A stretch of DNA of 64,000 nucleotides from Verticillium longisporum (GCA_019188255.1 JAETXT010000012.1:1116001-1180000); one strand, 5' to 3'; positions 1 to 10,826 are shown, counted from the first letter of the stretch. Translations and numbers: made by a program. Notes: a model not told the origin generated them from the sequence alone.

Positions 1-1543
1 CACCATCAGCTTGAGACGACGAAGCTCCAGTACGGTTCTGTCAAGTGGGAGCTGCACGCGACGGTTGAACGTGCGGGTGCCTTCAAGCCCAACCTCCACG
101 GCCAGAAGGAGGTGTTTATCGTCCGGGTGCCTGACCAGCTCTCGCTGGAGATGACGGAGCCCATTTCCATCAGCAGGCAGTGGGAGGATCAGCTCCACTA
201 CGACATCATCATTTCTGGAAAGTCCTTTCCCATCGGCACCAAGATTCCCATCGCCTTCAAGTTGACACCACTTGCCAAGGTTCAGGTGCACAAGCTGAAG
301 GTTTTCTGCACCGAGTCGATCGAATACTGGACCAATGACCGCCGCGTTACCCGCAAGGATCCTGGCCGCAAGATTCTGCTGTTCGAGAAGGCCGCCGGCA
401 AGCCGCTCGACCCCAAATACGCCTCATCCGACGTGCGCGTGCTGAGTGGCGGCGAGCTCAGCCCTCGCGAACGCCGCGAAGCTCGGCAGGCTGCCGCCAT
501 GCGCCGGTCCGTGGAGGCCTCGAGGCACAACGCCATGCCCCATCCCCTGCCTGATCCGTCGGACAACCTGCTCGGCGACCTGGACCTGGGACTGGAGATC
601 TACTGGGTCTCTTCAGAGATTGAGATGAACGTGCAGGTTCCTACGTGCGAGCAGATGGCGAAGAGCAAAGAGCTGCGTCTCAACCCCGACTGCAGCTGGA
701 AGAACGTCAACGTGTATCACTGGATCAAGGTAAGGCTGTTCCACTGTCATGTCACATCCAATGACTAACAAATTTGCGTAGATCGTCATGCGCATTTCCC
801 GCCTCGACCCTGAAGATCCTACTGGCACGCGCCGCCGGCATTTCGAGATCAGCATTGACTCGCCATTCACAGTTCTTAACTGCAGGGCTACGCAGGCCAA
901 CACGTCGCTGCCCGAGTACACCGGTCTAGGTCTTGATCCTTCGCAGGGTAGGCAAACCTCGTGCGGATGCCCCGACGCATCAGCCATCGAGGCCTCGCCC
1001 AACTCGTCGACCGGCACACTGCCGTCGGTGGATGCTGGTCTCGACGCCATGCCAGCGCCACCCCAGCCGGCTCATCTCACATCGGCACACACACAGAGCC
1101 CGAACCCCACTGGAAACGGCAGGGACTCGCCCCCTACCTCTCAAAACCAGCCAATTGACGTATCGGACATGTCGGCACGCCCTATTCACCTTTTGCGCGT
1201 GCCCTCATACAACCCGCCTGCGTTTGACGAGGACCAACCGCCTCCGGCCGCGGTAAACACTGTGGCCCAGACTCCGCCGCCGCAGTACGACGTCGTCGTC
1301 GGCACTCCCAGCGTCGATGGCTTGGCGGATTACTTTACACGACTGGCCGACTACGGATACGAAGGTCGTGACGATGACTCGGATTCGGCCGATGAAGGCC
1401 CCGAGAGTATTATGGAGCGTGGCGGACGTGTCAACGTGGCACACCCACGCACGCCTGGCGCACCACGTGCTCCTAGCAGAAGCATGGAGATCCAGCGTCC
1501 AAACCTGGACCTCGTGCTGCCGAGGGCCAGTGGGGCCTTGTAA
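1..1543 (+). CDS. creD: Arrestin-domain ubiquitin-ligase adaptor, CreD/ART type (5' end outside window)
   Basis: Arrestin-like adaptors of this family link plasma-membrane transporters to a HECT ubiquitin ligase (HulA/Rsp5) and so control endocytosis and carbon repression. The reading frame is open from base 1, so the N-terminus lies outside the window. Exons are 1-729 and 782-1543. The 52-bp intron has a GTAAGG donor, a TAG acceptor and phase 0. The first exon carries the end of the arrestin N fold and much of the C fold (VFCTESIEYW, LGLEIYWVSSEIEMNV). The second carries a disordered Ser/Pro/Thr-rich tail with a PPQY motif near 1275-1287, the PPxY type that binds WW domains, and a C-terminal YFTRLADYGYEG segment typical of fungal CreD. 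The symbol is by family resemblance only. Confidence 0.85.
730..781 (+). other. Intron of the arrestin gene
   Basis: The GTAAGG donor and GTAG acceptor join two frames into one continuous arrestin sequence (…HWIK then IVMRISRL…). The intron is 52 bp, a typical length for a filamentous ascomycete. Confidence 0.9.
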
Positions 1544-3667
1544 GAGCTTTTTGGGATGAGCATTATTCGTGCCAAGGAGTTGATAGGAGTTTCTTTTGTC
1601 ACTATGCCGCCGCGGCAGCAAGACTAACGCTTGGGTACGATTGGCGCACATTGAGTTGGTCATCCGGATGCATTGGAGCTCAGGGAACTGGCGTTTGGCC
1701 TGACTTGCAGGTGGACATGTGGGCGGAGCGCATCAGCCGTGTTACTACTATACATGTGAATATAACCAACTAGCATATACTGTCATGTTCGGAACATGAA
1801 TGAATTTTCGGCATGTCATCGCCTGGCTCATAATGATGTGTGGGGAGTGGGCTGAGCAAGAATCATGAGATGAGAGTCGGCGCGCCCCTGAACGACGTCA
1901 GGAAGCTGACAGGCGAGCCGACACAAGCGTTGCCCGAGTTTCGCGAAAGAACAAGCATCTTGGTCGAAGCACTCTCAACACAAGTTGAGCCGGACAACCA
2001 CATGGGTGTTCGTCGATATTGGGAACAAGCGCGAGCAAAGGTACCAGCGTCCATAAGCGGCGACAAGACTCGAGTCACTTGCAACGAAAATGAGAAGAAG
2101 AGGAAGAGGTGTCTGGCAAGCTGAATACTGCTTCTGCATTTCACCCACTCATGCAACCGCATTTCGATGACCGCCTCTGCATTTCGACCGCAACCCTGCT
2201 GCCGCTGGATCATTGCCAGCCTTCTGCTGGTGGGCTATGATGGCATCCTTGGCTGCTTCTGCATTTTGACGACTGCCACTGTATTATAACTACTGCTCCT
2301 GCATTTCACCCATTTAAGTAAATGCTTTTGGACGACCACTATTATACTTCGACCGCTGCTTCTGTATCTCGTGTAACTCTGCTGCTGCCTTTCGACTAAT
2401 AGTTCTGCATTTCGTATAACTCTGCTGCTACTGGATTAGTACTAGCTTTCTGCTGGTGGGGCATGATGATGTCCTCATCTGAGGATGATTTGATCTAGTA
2501 TTATTTCTGGGATGGAAGTCCGCATTACTAGAGAACTAAAGCCTTCACGTTCGGATGACGGAATGGACGTAAATAGGATACTATATATATCTTGGGGAAA
2601 ATCGAGGCCGGGTCGGCCGTACTGGAAGATAGTCACTTAGGAGGATATTCGTGGAAAAGCAACCTAGTAGGGGTATGCATCATGCGGGGGAATGCATGAT
2701 TGAATGCTCAACTGAGGAGTTTTTTTATCATTTTTTAACTAATACATCAACATTGAACCCCCATGCTTTATGCCCTTGATTCCATTGATTGATCTTTCTT
2801 GAACGAGTCGGTGCTGACATCTTGCTGAACGGTGGACAACATCGAAGCCTGTAATGCGTCCTCATCAGACTCGTTACACGTGCAGAGGCGGAAAAGACTG
2901 TACAAGCCACGAGCACAAGTCGTGAGTAAAGGCTCGACTAGATCGTTTATCGGGTAGGTAGCGGCGTTCGTTTCGGGGCAGCATCAAGAGTGGAGGCATC
3001 AACGGCATCCAAAGCACTCTTCTTGCTTCACAGCGAAAGAAACATTGCATGTTTCGGGAAGAACAAAAGGCACACGGAGATAACTTGCCAAGTGGCCGTT
3101 GCGGCATGCCTGGCAGTCCCCCGTTCTTTTACCCTCAGGGTGCATCGGAACCCGAGATGCGCAGCGTCCATCGTGCTGCTGTACGTTCAACTGCCGGGCT
3201 CCTTTTTTTTCCTTTGTCGAAACGCGCAGTGATCGACGACTTCCATGCTCCATCATGGTGTACCCCGGTCTGCTCCACGCGCATGCATCCCGGCGCTCTA
3301 GTGCTTCGGGGACCGGCCGCATCTCACCGGACCAGCTGTTGCCTTTCGAGTTTCACTTTTTCGGGCTTCACGGCAAATCCTGGCCGTGGTTACGAGGGTC
3401 GGGTGTTGGGCTTCTAGCGGTTGCATGCTTCTCGGGTTGGTGAGTTTACCGTGGCGATGCGGGTACAGACGGCATCGTCTGTCAGGCTGTGTTTCCTAGG
3501 TACGCTAGATTCTGAGAAGCCCCGCTGAGGACCAAGGAGCCTGGCTCGCCAAATACCAAGAGAGAGAGAAAAGAACGAAAGAAAAAAGCCATCGGAGGCT
3601 TAGACCATAGGCAGCCGGATGGAGAAGCACAACAGACCAAAACAGAAGCGCAGGCAAACTAAAAGAT
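1544..3667. other. Intergenic region, no gene recognised
   Basis: This is the 3' flank of the arrestin gene and a 2-kb stretch with only short, composition-driven open frames. The one structured part is a degenerate repeat at about 2120-2480. No tRNA or conserved protein was seen before the tRNA at 3668. Confidence 0.6.
2120..2480. repeat. Degenerate direct repeat of CTGCATTTCGAC-like units, RIP-like transitions
   Basis: The motif CTGCATTTC and variants recur about every 25-60 bp. A longer unit of about 64 bp is present twice (around 2187-2250 and 2415-2475); both copies share CTTCTGCTGGTGGG near their ends. Most differences between the two long copies are C-to-T or G-to-A transitions, the direction RIP produces. 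This could be the remnant of a small duplicated or transposable sequence. Confidence 0.5.
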
Positions 3668-3738
3668 TCCGAACCAGGGAATCGAACCCTGAGCCTGACG
3701 GTGAGAGCGTCAAATGTTAGCCATTACACCAGTTCGGA
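3668..3738 (-). tRNA. tRNA-Glu, anticodon CTC
   Basis: On the minus strand 71 bases fold into a full cloverleaf. The acceptor stem is TCCGAAC/GTTCGGA (7 bp), the anticodon stem TGACG/CGTCA encloses the loop CTCTCAC with anticodon CTC, and the T arm is CAGGG/CCCTG around TTCGATT. The TCCGA start and ATTTGAC segment match eukaryotic tRNA-Glu. A T4 run just downstream on the minus strand (complement of 3661-3664) fits a Pol III terminator. There is no intron. Confidence 0.93.
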
Positions 3739-5076
3739 CGTTGAAGACCGGCGAGATTTATTGTGTCATGTTCGCTTCGCGCAGGACGGTGGGGGTTCAC
3801 CGATCTACTGGCGTGACTCGCGCGGCGCGTCGACCCATGTTCTGGAATCGAACACAATCAGTGGCTCTCATGTGCCTTATGGAAAAGATGGCTGCCATCG
3901 ATTCGAAAAGCCGCCACCCCATGCCGTGCAACTTCGCTTCGCATCTCAAGTGAGCAGCTGACGTCCGAACAAGTCCAGCACGGCGCACTGACCGCGCCCC
4001 CTGCAGCGGCTCTGGCTGTCAGGGCTGTCAGAAGACAAAATGTCAGAGGCACATGGGATGCCGTGGTCTGGACTTCTTCCTCCTGGGGGATCCAGTAGGT
4101 GCAGAAGGTGGTGGCGTGTAGAGGTAAAGCTCGTGGACAAAGAAGACAGAGGCAGGGCCAAGCACGGTTTTATCTGATGGCGCTCGTCCATCGCCCGTCG
4201 CACATCGTCAATTGACATGTCATAACTTTGACACGCGCGTCATCGATCTACATGGGAACCGGACGGAATGGACGGGGTGATCGTCGCTCGCCGACGACCA
4301 TCCAGCGGCCTTGCCACGTGAAGAGGCTGACAATTGGGCCGCCATCACGACGATTGTGGCTCCCGCTTTTGACATCGAGGTTGCACTGGCATGTCTGGAA
4401 CTCGACTGAGCGATCTTGGCGAGTGCCTCGAGACCCCTGCCGCGAGGCCATCCTGACACAAAGGCTGTTGCGGCCCCCCGCCACGCTCGGACGTTCGAAC
4501 TCGACCCAAGTCGCGATACTGCGGGATGTGGAGCGACGCAGCGAGACGTGACGTCCAGGGACACCCCGACCTGTCCGCCTTTTTCATCTCTGATATTCCC
4601 TCTTCTGTCTGGAAGGGGGAGTGGATCTCGAGGTTCCTTTGCCACCAATGTGCTTGCGTGCGCGCGCGTTCGATGGGAGGAGGGGGCGTTACCAGGGCTT
4701 GTTTGACATGTTGCTTTCCCTCCTGTCCGAACGTGCATGCTACCCGGTTTCTCGTTTTGTGTTGGGCATGTTTAATGTGAGATGATCGAGGCCAGTCTGA
4801 CGCAAGAGAACGCTTTCCCCCTAGCTCCCGGCTGATGGCTTTCTTTGCGACGAGCTGTTATAATGTCCATACTCTAAGATCCTCCTCCACACCCCCCGCT
4901 GCCCGCTGTCCGTTGTTTCCCATCCGATAAGTGACCATTAATCGCGCGTTGCGTCGTCTCGCTACCGGATTTCCCGTTGACGGGGACCGGGCTAAAACAA
5001 GAGCAAAAGCCCAACACCAAGAAAACACGGACCAGACGACGACAACGACTCTCACACACACACGAGCGCGCGCAAC
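3739..5076. other. Intergenic region upstream of the Pth11-like gene
   Basis: About 1.3 kb with no recognisable gene. The open frames here have no family resemblance and their reading reflects base composition. The last part, a CA-rich leader ending CACACACACACGAGCGCGCGC before the ATG at 5077, is the probable promoter and 5' UTR of the next gene. Confidence 0.6.
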
Positions 5077-6644
5077 ATGGCCGACGACAACAGGCCGTTT
5101 GACTTTGACCAGCTGCCGGACGACGACCTGGGCCCGCGGCTCAACGCGACAGTGTGGTCGCTGACGGCCGTGTCGGGGCTGTTCCTGGGTCTGCGGCTGT
5201 ACTGCAAGTTCACGCGCCGGCGCGGGCTCTGGCTGGACGACCACTTTCTGATCGCGGCGTGGGTGCGTTTGTCGTTGCTGGGCAGCAGCCTTGTCGTGGT
5301 GGTGAAAAGAGAAGTCTCGCTGACGGAATATCCCAGATCGCCCTCATACTGCTGTCGTCGTTCACGACCGTCGCCGTCGGCTTCGACCTCGGCAAGCACA
5401 GCTGGAACATCGACCAGGCAACTTTCGCGTGGCTCCTCCTGCACGGCAACCTCAGCGGGTCCTTCTCCATCCTCGCGGCGGCGTGGAGCAAGACGTCGTT
5501 CGCGCTGACGCTGCAGCGGCTGGCGTCGGAGCGGTGGATGCGCTGGCTCATATGGTTCCTCATCGTGTCGATGAACCTCGTGCTCGGCGGCGCCGTGCTC
5601 ATCACCTGGGTGCAGTGCTCGCCCGTCGAGAAGACGTGGCGTACCGTCGCCGTCGAGGGCACCTGCTGGCCGCAGCACGTCCACCGCAACTACAACATCG
5701 TCTCGGCCGCCTACTCGGGCGCCATGGACGTGCTGCTCGCCATGCTGCCGTGGCGCATGATCTGGGGGCTCGAGCTGACGCGCCGCGAGAAGCTCGGCGT
5801 GCTGATCGCCATGAGCATGGGTGTTTTGTACGTTCTTCTCTCTCTGCCCGCAACATTTTTCATTCTCCGTCACATTTCGTGCTTGAGCTGACGAGCCAGC
5901 GCCGGCATCGTGTCGTTTGTCAAGATCTCGACGCTCCACGCCATTGGCGACAGCGACATGATCGAGACGGTCGACCTCGTCATCTGGGGCGCCGCCGAGA
6001 GCGCCGTCACCATCATCGCCGCCTCGATCCCCGTGCTGCGCGCCATGTTCCAGGGCGCCAGGGCCGTCGACGAGCCGCGCATGGGCACGCGCGAGAAGGC
6101 GCTGCTGCGGCGCCTCAACCTGTTCTCGTCGCCTTCTACGGGCGGGGGCACAAACACGGGCACGCAGACGAATGCAGACCAGGGCGTGACAAGAGGCACC
6201 AAGGACAGGAACAAAGGCAACGTGGCGAGCACAACCAAGACAGCAGCAGCAGCAGCAGCAGCCGGCATCACGTCGCCGCGGGCCGTGTGGGGCGTGGGCC
6301 CGCGGGAGACGGCGCACTTTTTCGAGATGGAGCACTTTGGGCGGCGGGGCAGCGGTGGCGGCGCGGGGGAGGGCCGTGGCGACGACATGGAGTACCTGCG
6401 GCCGGTGGGGGGGGATCTGGAGCAGCAGTCGAGGGCGGGCAGCAGTCCGAGGGGGTGGGCCGGGTCGCGCGACGAGGAGGGGGAGGAGGAGGAGGGGGAG
6501 GAGGAGGAGAGCGAGAGGCGGACCCGAGGGGATGGATCAAGGGCACACGCGCTGGAGGGCGCGGCGCGCGAGGTGCGGATCGTCATACGGGAGAACCCCA
6601 TACGAGACAATAGGACTCTGTCGATGGGCTCGGGGGGGTTGTGA
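5077..6644 (+). CDS. Pth11-like rhodopsin-fold integral membrane protein
   Basis: The protein is about 473 aa and belongs to the fungal seven-helix family typified by Magnaporthe Pth11 (plasma-membrane, GPCR-like, surface or nutrient sensing). Exons are 5077-5262, 5337-5827 and 5900-6644. The introns are 74 bp (GTGCGT…CCCAG, phase 0) and 72 bp (GTACGT…GCCAG, phase 2). Splicing gives the family pattern of an N-terminal LRLYCKFTRRRGLWLDDHF loop, then hydrophobic helices with GKHSWNID, WSKTSFALTLQRL, WVQCSP and DVLLAMLPWRMIW, and a final helix block with FVKISTLHAIGDSD. There is no CFEM domain before the helices. The cytoplasmic tail has a run of eight alanines encoded by repeated CAG and GCA triplets, and acidic Glu-rich stretches. 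The ligand is unknown. Confidence 0.85.
6241..6261 (+). repeat. CAG/GCA triplet repeat encoding poly-alanine
   Basis: About seven CAG units lie inside the last exon of the Pth11-like gene and read in frame as poly-Ala in the cytoplasmic tail. Such tracts are prone to length change. Confidence 0.85.
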
Positions 6645-8406
6645 GGCTGGTCGTACTGATAATAATGATACGGATATTTGTTCACCCGCTGGCCAGCACT
6701 TCACGGAAGGATGTGTATGCCTTTGGTATCTGGTGATCTGTGTTGCCGAAGGCTTATCGAGACAAGTCAGAATACTTGACAGCAAGAAGTGACGCCCATG
6801 ATGAGTGATTCTGGGTCCTGGTCCTAAGTCCTGGGCCGTAGCGTCTCGAACTAGGTATCTACAGTGGGAACAAGAATAGGCCCGACAGCTCGGCCGAGGA
6901 GGGGGAGATGAGGGGATTCGCTCCAGTCTGAGTCAAAAAAAGACGGCGACAAGTGTGTCGATTTGATGGAGCATAAAAACACCAAGACCGATCATTTCCG
7001 ACAGCGAGGTCTGAACGAGACGAAGCGCGACGTCTTGGCAGGCCGGGAGAAGGCCTCGACCGTGTGATGAACAGAGGAAACGAATGTGACGAGCGGCTGT
7101 GTGCATTGCGAGCTCGGAGCTCGGCCGTCGTCGAGGCGGGTTTCTCTGGGAGGAGTCAGAGGAGTCACGGTGGGATCGGATCAACAGCGCCATGACTCTG
7201 GCGCGTTCAGTCTTCGCCATGGTGTGACTGACAGCTCCAGCACTCGATAGAAAGAATGGTCCACCGAATGGCTCTACAGTCGGCTTACTACGTGGCAGCG
7301 AGGCATAGTTCGGCGCTGATTTACTGTCTCTCTTTTGGTGGGCCATTTTCTTGTCGACCACTTGAGCTAGAATTCAGCAGCTCGTCTGACTTGGCGCTGT
7401 AGCCCACCGAGGGAGCTGAAGACCAAGATCTTGACAGGCTTGCAGCAGCAAACACGATATACAGGAAGCATCGTTGCCATCAGCAGCATGTAGTCAAAGG
7501 AGCATACAGTACAGCAGCTTAGTCAAAGGAGCATACAGCACAACAGGAGCATAGTACAGCAGCAGCCAAGGGAGCATACAGTACAGCGAGCATACAGTAC
7601 AGCGAGCATACAGTACAGCGAGCATACAGCCTCTCCCGAAAAATGCCGCTAACAGCAGGAATTGACGAGGCCGGCACGCGGGCCGTCGCAGACAGCGCGG
7701 CACTCTGTCCGATCCACACGCGATGGGCCTGCAGAGGAAGCAAGAAAAATGGTTCTCGTTACGTGCCGATGGGTCCCGCGTGCAGAGTTTTCCCTAACGG
7801 CAGGTTGAGACGAGACGGTATCGACCAGGGGGAGACAGCCTCAGTTTGTTCGAGAAAATTTCTCTGCATGGTCAACGGCGCTCGACAGCTTCTCATTGGC
7901 ACGGAGACAGGCCGGAGATGGATCGGACGCTGACATAAGGCGGATAGTCCGAATTCTCGAGAGAAAACGCCCCCGTCTTTTGCCTCTTTTGCCTTGTTGT
8001 TGCTCCGAATCCTGAGTCTTGTGGATCCCGAGGCCGGTGAGCCCGGTGCTACCCGCGCCACCTACGCTGGCCGCCGTCTACGATACTCGACCAGAGACGT
8101 AGAGACGTGATGATGGTCAGCTTTGAATCATCCTCTGGAAATCCTATTTTTTCTGCTTCATGCAGCTCGAACCGCGCTCGCCCCGGCCGTGGGTCCCCTC
8201 TCCTCCGCCGGTGGGCCTCGATCGACTTGGCCCCGGCCTCTACCCATTGCCCATTGTTACTCATCGTACCATGTCCTGCTGTTCAATGTACATAATAGCT
8301 TCCTCCCTGCCTGCTCGCCTCCTCCACGCTTGATCCCACATCATTCACGCTTCATCATCGTCTCGTCTGTCTGGCCAGTTGCTCAGTGCATCTTCCCCTC
8401 CCCGCA
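6645..8406. other. Intergenic region containing a minisatellite; permease promoter at the end
   Basis: No gene was recognised in 1.76 kb. It includes a tandem repeat array at 7485-7632 and a pyrimidine-rich stretch (about 8290-8400) just before the permease ATG, which is likely its 5' UTR. Confidence 0.6.
7485..7632. repeat. Minisatellite, 16-bp unit GAGCATACAGTACAGC
   Basis: Exact 16-bp units start at 7572, 7588 and 7604, with a partial unit at 7620. The part before 7572 holds diverged copies spaced by other sequence (GGAGCATACAG and TAGTCAAAGGAGCAT variants). It lies between genes. The spacing is too short and too even for a CRISPR, which fungi lack anyway. Confidence 0.85.
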
Positions 8407-9948
8407 ATGGAAAAGACCCCCCACACCTCCGAGGCCATGGCCTTCCCACCGCCGAGCCCCGGTGCCGAGCCCAAGACGGACCTCGAGACTGGTGATGCCG
8501 GCCTCCAGCGTACCCTGTCGAGTCGTCACCTTCAGTTCCTCGCCATCGGTGGCACCATCGGCACCGGTCTCTTCCTCGGTACCGCCGACGCCCTGAGCTC
8601 GGCTGGCCCCGTCGGCTCCCTGCTCGCCTTTGCCTTCATCGGCGCCGTCGTCTTCTCCGTCATGACGTCGCTCGGCGAGATGGCCACCTACATTCCCGTC
8701 GCCGGCTCCTTCACGGCCTACGCCTCGCGCTTCTGCGACCACTCGCTCGGCTTCGCCATGGGCTGGACCTACTGGTTCTCCTGGTCCGTCACCTTTGCGC
8801 TCGAGCTCTGCGCCGCCGGCCTCATCATCCAGTACTGGAACTCGTCGCTCAGCGTCGGCATCTTCATCGCCGTCTTCTGGGTCGTCTTCACCGCCATCAA
8901 CTACATGCCCGTCCGCTGGTTCGGCGAGCTCGAGATGTGGTTCTCCTCCATCAAGGTCGTCACCATTGTCGGCTGGATCCTCTTCGCCGTGTGCGTCAAC
9001 GCCGGCGTCGGCGACGAGGGCTACATCGGCTTCAAGCACTGGCGCCAGCCGGGGCCCTTTGTCGAGTACATGGTCGACGGCGCCACGGGCAAGTTTGTCG
9101 GCTTCTGGTCCGTCCTCATCATCGCCGGCTTCTCCTTCCAGGGCTCCGAGCTCGTCGGCATCGGCGCCGGCGAGTGCCGCGACCCGGCCAAGAGCGTGCC
9201 GCGCGCCATCCGCGTCACCTTCTGGGGCATCTTCTGCCTCTTCATCGCCACCGTCTTCTTCCTCGGCCTGCTCGTGCCCTCGGACGACGAGCGCCTGCTG
9301 TCCGGCGGCAAGGACGCGAGCGCCTCGCCCCTCGTCATCGCCGCCCAGCGCGCCGGCGTCAAGGTCCTGCCCGACATCATCAACGCCGTCCTCCTGACCG
9401 CCGTCCTCTCGGCCGCCAACTCCAACGTCTACTCGGGCAGCCGCATCCTGCTGGCCCTCGCCTCCGAGGGCCACGCGCCCCAGTGGATCGCGCGCACCAA
9501 CCGCCACGGCACGCCGCACTACGCCGTCGCCGTCACCGCCGCCATGGGCTTCCTCGCCTTCCTCAACCTGTCGGCCGACGGCGGCGTCGTCTTCGGCTGG
9601 CTCCTCAACATTGTCGCCGTCGCCGGCTTCATCTCGTGGTCCTGCATCAGCGTCTGCCACCTGCGCTTCCAGGCCGCCCTGCGCCTCCAGGGCATCGACC
9701 GCGCCACCCTGCCCTACGCCGCGCCGCTGCAGCCCTACCTCTCGTGGTTCGGCCTCTTCTTCATCGTCCTCATCCTGCTGACCAACGGCTTCACCGTCTT
9801 CATCGACTGGAGCACGAGCGACTTCTTCGCCGCCTACGTCTCGCTGCTCATCTTCCTCGTCCTCTTCGTCGTCCACAAGGCCATCTTCCGCGGACGCCCC
9901 GTCAAGCTGTCCGAGGTCGACCTTGTCAAGGGACGCTATGACCTGTAG
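8407..9948 (+). CDS. Amino-acid permease (yeast amino-acid transporter family)
   Basis: A single-exon 513-aa proton-coupled amino-acid transporter of the APC superfamily, expected in the plasma membrane with 12 helices. The first helix has the family signature AIGGTIGTGLFLGTA after a hydrophilic N-terminus. Later hallmarks are SLGEMATYIPVAGSFTAYA, GFSFQGSELVGIGAGE, ANSNVYSGSR and the short C-terminal tail after HKAIFRGRP. ATG 8407 is chosen because the upstream in-frame extension starts at a GTG. Length and layout are normal for the family. Codon use is strongly GC-ending, which opens long shadow frames on both strands. Substrate range cannot be read from the sequence. Confidence 0.93.
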   Translation: MEKTPHTSEAMAFPPPSPGAEPKTDLETGDAGLQRTLSSRHLQFLAIGGTIGTGLFLGTADALSSAGPVGSLLAFAFIGAVVFSVMTSLGEMATYIPVAGSFTAYASRFCDHSLGFAMGWTYWFSWSVTFALELCAAGLIIQYWNSSLSVGIFIAVFWVVFTAINYMPVRWFGELEMWFSSIKVVTIVGWILFAVCVNAGVGDEGYIGFKHWRQPGPFVEYMVDGATGKFVGFWSVLIIAGFSFQGSELVGIGAGECRDPAKSVPRAIRVTFWGIFCLFIATVFFLGLLVPSDDERLLSGGKDASASPLVIAAQRAGVKVLPDIINAVLLTAVLSAANSNVYSGSRILLALASEGHAPQWIARTNRHGTPHYAVAVTAAMGFLAFLNLSADGGVVFGWLLNIVAVAGFISWSCISVCHLRFQAALRLQGIDRATLPYAAPLQPYLSWFGLFFIVLILLTNGFTVFIDWSTSDFFAAYVSLLIFLVLFVVHKAIFRGRPVKLSEVDLVKGRYDL

Positions 9949-10283
9949 GATTTCTTTTTTCTTTTATCCCACAGACAGAGCTCGTCTGCTGGCACTTAAT
10001 GAATGGCATTTGATTTTGAGCGACGGGTAGTCAAAATGGTGTACGATTGCATAGATGGCGGGATATAGACAAAATGATACCCTTTACCTAATGCCTCGCG
10101 TTTGACGTGTTATTTGGTGCCGAGAGTGTGACAGCGATGTAGTCAGTCAGAAATGACAAGACGAAATGACAAGACGCGAAGTTTAAATCACCAAATCAAT
10201 TTCAAATACCCAACCTGATTCACTCGTAAATGACAAACAAATCGACCAACGATCACATCCATCAATACGATCCAAGAACACGC
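9949..10283. other. 3' flank of the permease gene
   Basis: A T-rich run immediately after the stop and otherwise featureless sequence. It probably holds the permease 3' UTR and the 3' flank of the broken gene on the other strand. Confidence 0.5.
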
Positions 10284-10520
10284 TCAAAACACCAGGCTGA
10301 ACACCCCAATCGCCCCCGCCACCAACACGGGCACCCCCCGGCCCAGGTTGTACACCCCCCACTGGTCGACGAGCCACTTGGCGCTCGCCTCCTGCGCGGC
10401 GCTCACCTCCTACGTGGCCCTCACGGCGTCGGCCTCGTCGGCGAGCCGCGCAATCTCGGCGTCGAGCTGCCGGCGCATTAGCAGCCGCGTCCACGGCAGC
10501 ACCGATAGGCAGTGATGCAC
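10284..10520 (-). pseudogene. 3' remnant of a small membrane-protein gene (possibly DUF1772/anthrone-oxygenase-like), cut by the AT-rich block
   Basis: Read on the minus strand, this encodes a continuous C-terminal segment: SVLPWTRLLMRRQL, a charged stretch, WLVDQWGVYNLGRGVP, then a hydrophobic end VLVAGAIGVFSLVF and a stop at 10284-10286. One in-frame TAG interrupts it at 10410-10412, in a context (CAG to TAG) that RIP would produce. Everything upstream of about 10520 is replaced by the AT-rich block, so the gene has lost its 5' half. The pattern resembles the last part of DUF1772 proteins, a family that includes anthrone oxygenases, but the match is by eye and tentative. Confidence 0.4.
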
Positions 10521-10715
10521 CCTAATTAAATATAATAAGTTAAATCATTAAATAGCTAAATAAATAGACCGATTTCCTATAATTAAATTACTAAATCTAT
10601 AGTATTTCGATATTTAGATATTTAGTAAACGTTTAAATATATATTTAGGCCTAGAATATAGCTATTCCGAGCCCTAGGACCTATAAAAAGGCCTATCCGA
10701 TTAATTAAAAGTTAT

Positions 10716-10748
10716 ACTATTAATAAGAAGGAGTCTCTTATTAATAGT
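10716..10748. repeat. Inverted repeat (13-bp arms, 7-nt loop)
   Basis: The arms 10716-10728 (ACTATTAATAAGA) and 10736-10748 are perfect reverse complements separated by 7 nt. It lies next to the tRNA-like segment. In AT-rich DNA such hairpins can arise by chance, but 13 matched bases are notable. Confidence 0.6.
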
Positions 10749-10755
10749 ACGATAA

Positions 10756-10826
10756 TACTAATAGTAGGATTCGAACCTATAGCCTCTAATAGGGTATTAG
10801 AGATCTTAACTAACTAGGCTATTAGC
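10756..10826 (-). other. tRNA-like sequence with Pol III box A and box B (tRNA pseudogene or tRNA-derived SINE)
   Basis: On the minus strand, 71 bases carry GGTTCGAATCC, a perfect box B, and TAGCCTAGTTAG, which fits box A at 11 of 12 positions. The ends pair as a 7-bp acceptor stem (GCTAATA with TATTAGT, one G:U pair). TCTAA/TTAGA forms a 5-bp anticodon-like stem around TACCCTA. The D arm does not pair and position 33 is not T, so a functional tRNA is unlikely. It sits inside RIP-mutated DNA. Confidence 0.4.

Noticed and set aside
4220..4738. 172-codon minus-strand frame in the 3.7-5.1 kb region
   Set aside because: Overlapped by several other equally open frames, with no recognisable domain.
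5052..6335. 427-codon minus-strand frame over the Pth11-like gene
   Set aside because: Arg/His/Asp-rich shadow text opposite a GC-rich coding region; it also crosses both introns of the real gene.
7485..7632. CRISPR-like array
   Set aside because: The units are contiguous 16-bp repeats without spacers, in a eukaryote; it is a minisatellite.
8383..9876. 497-codon open frame on the minus strand across the permease gene
   Set aside because: Its Asp/Glu/Gly-rich translation is the mirror of GC-ending codons of the permease; it has no domain features.
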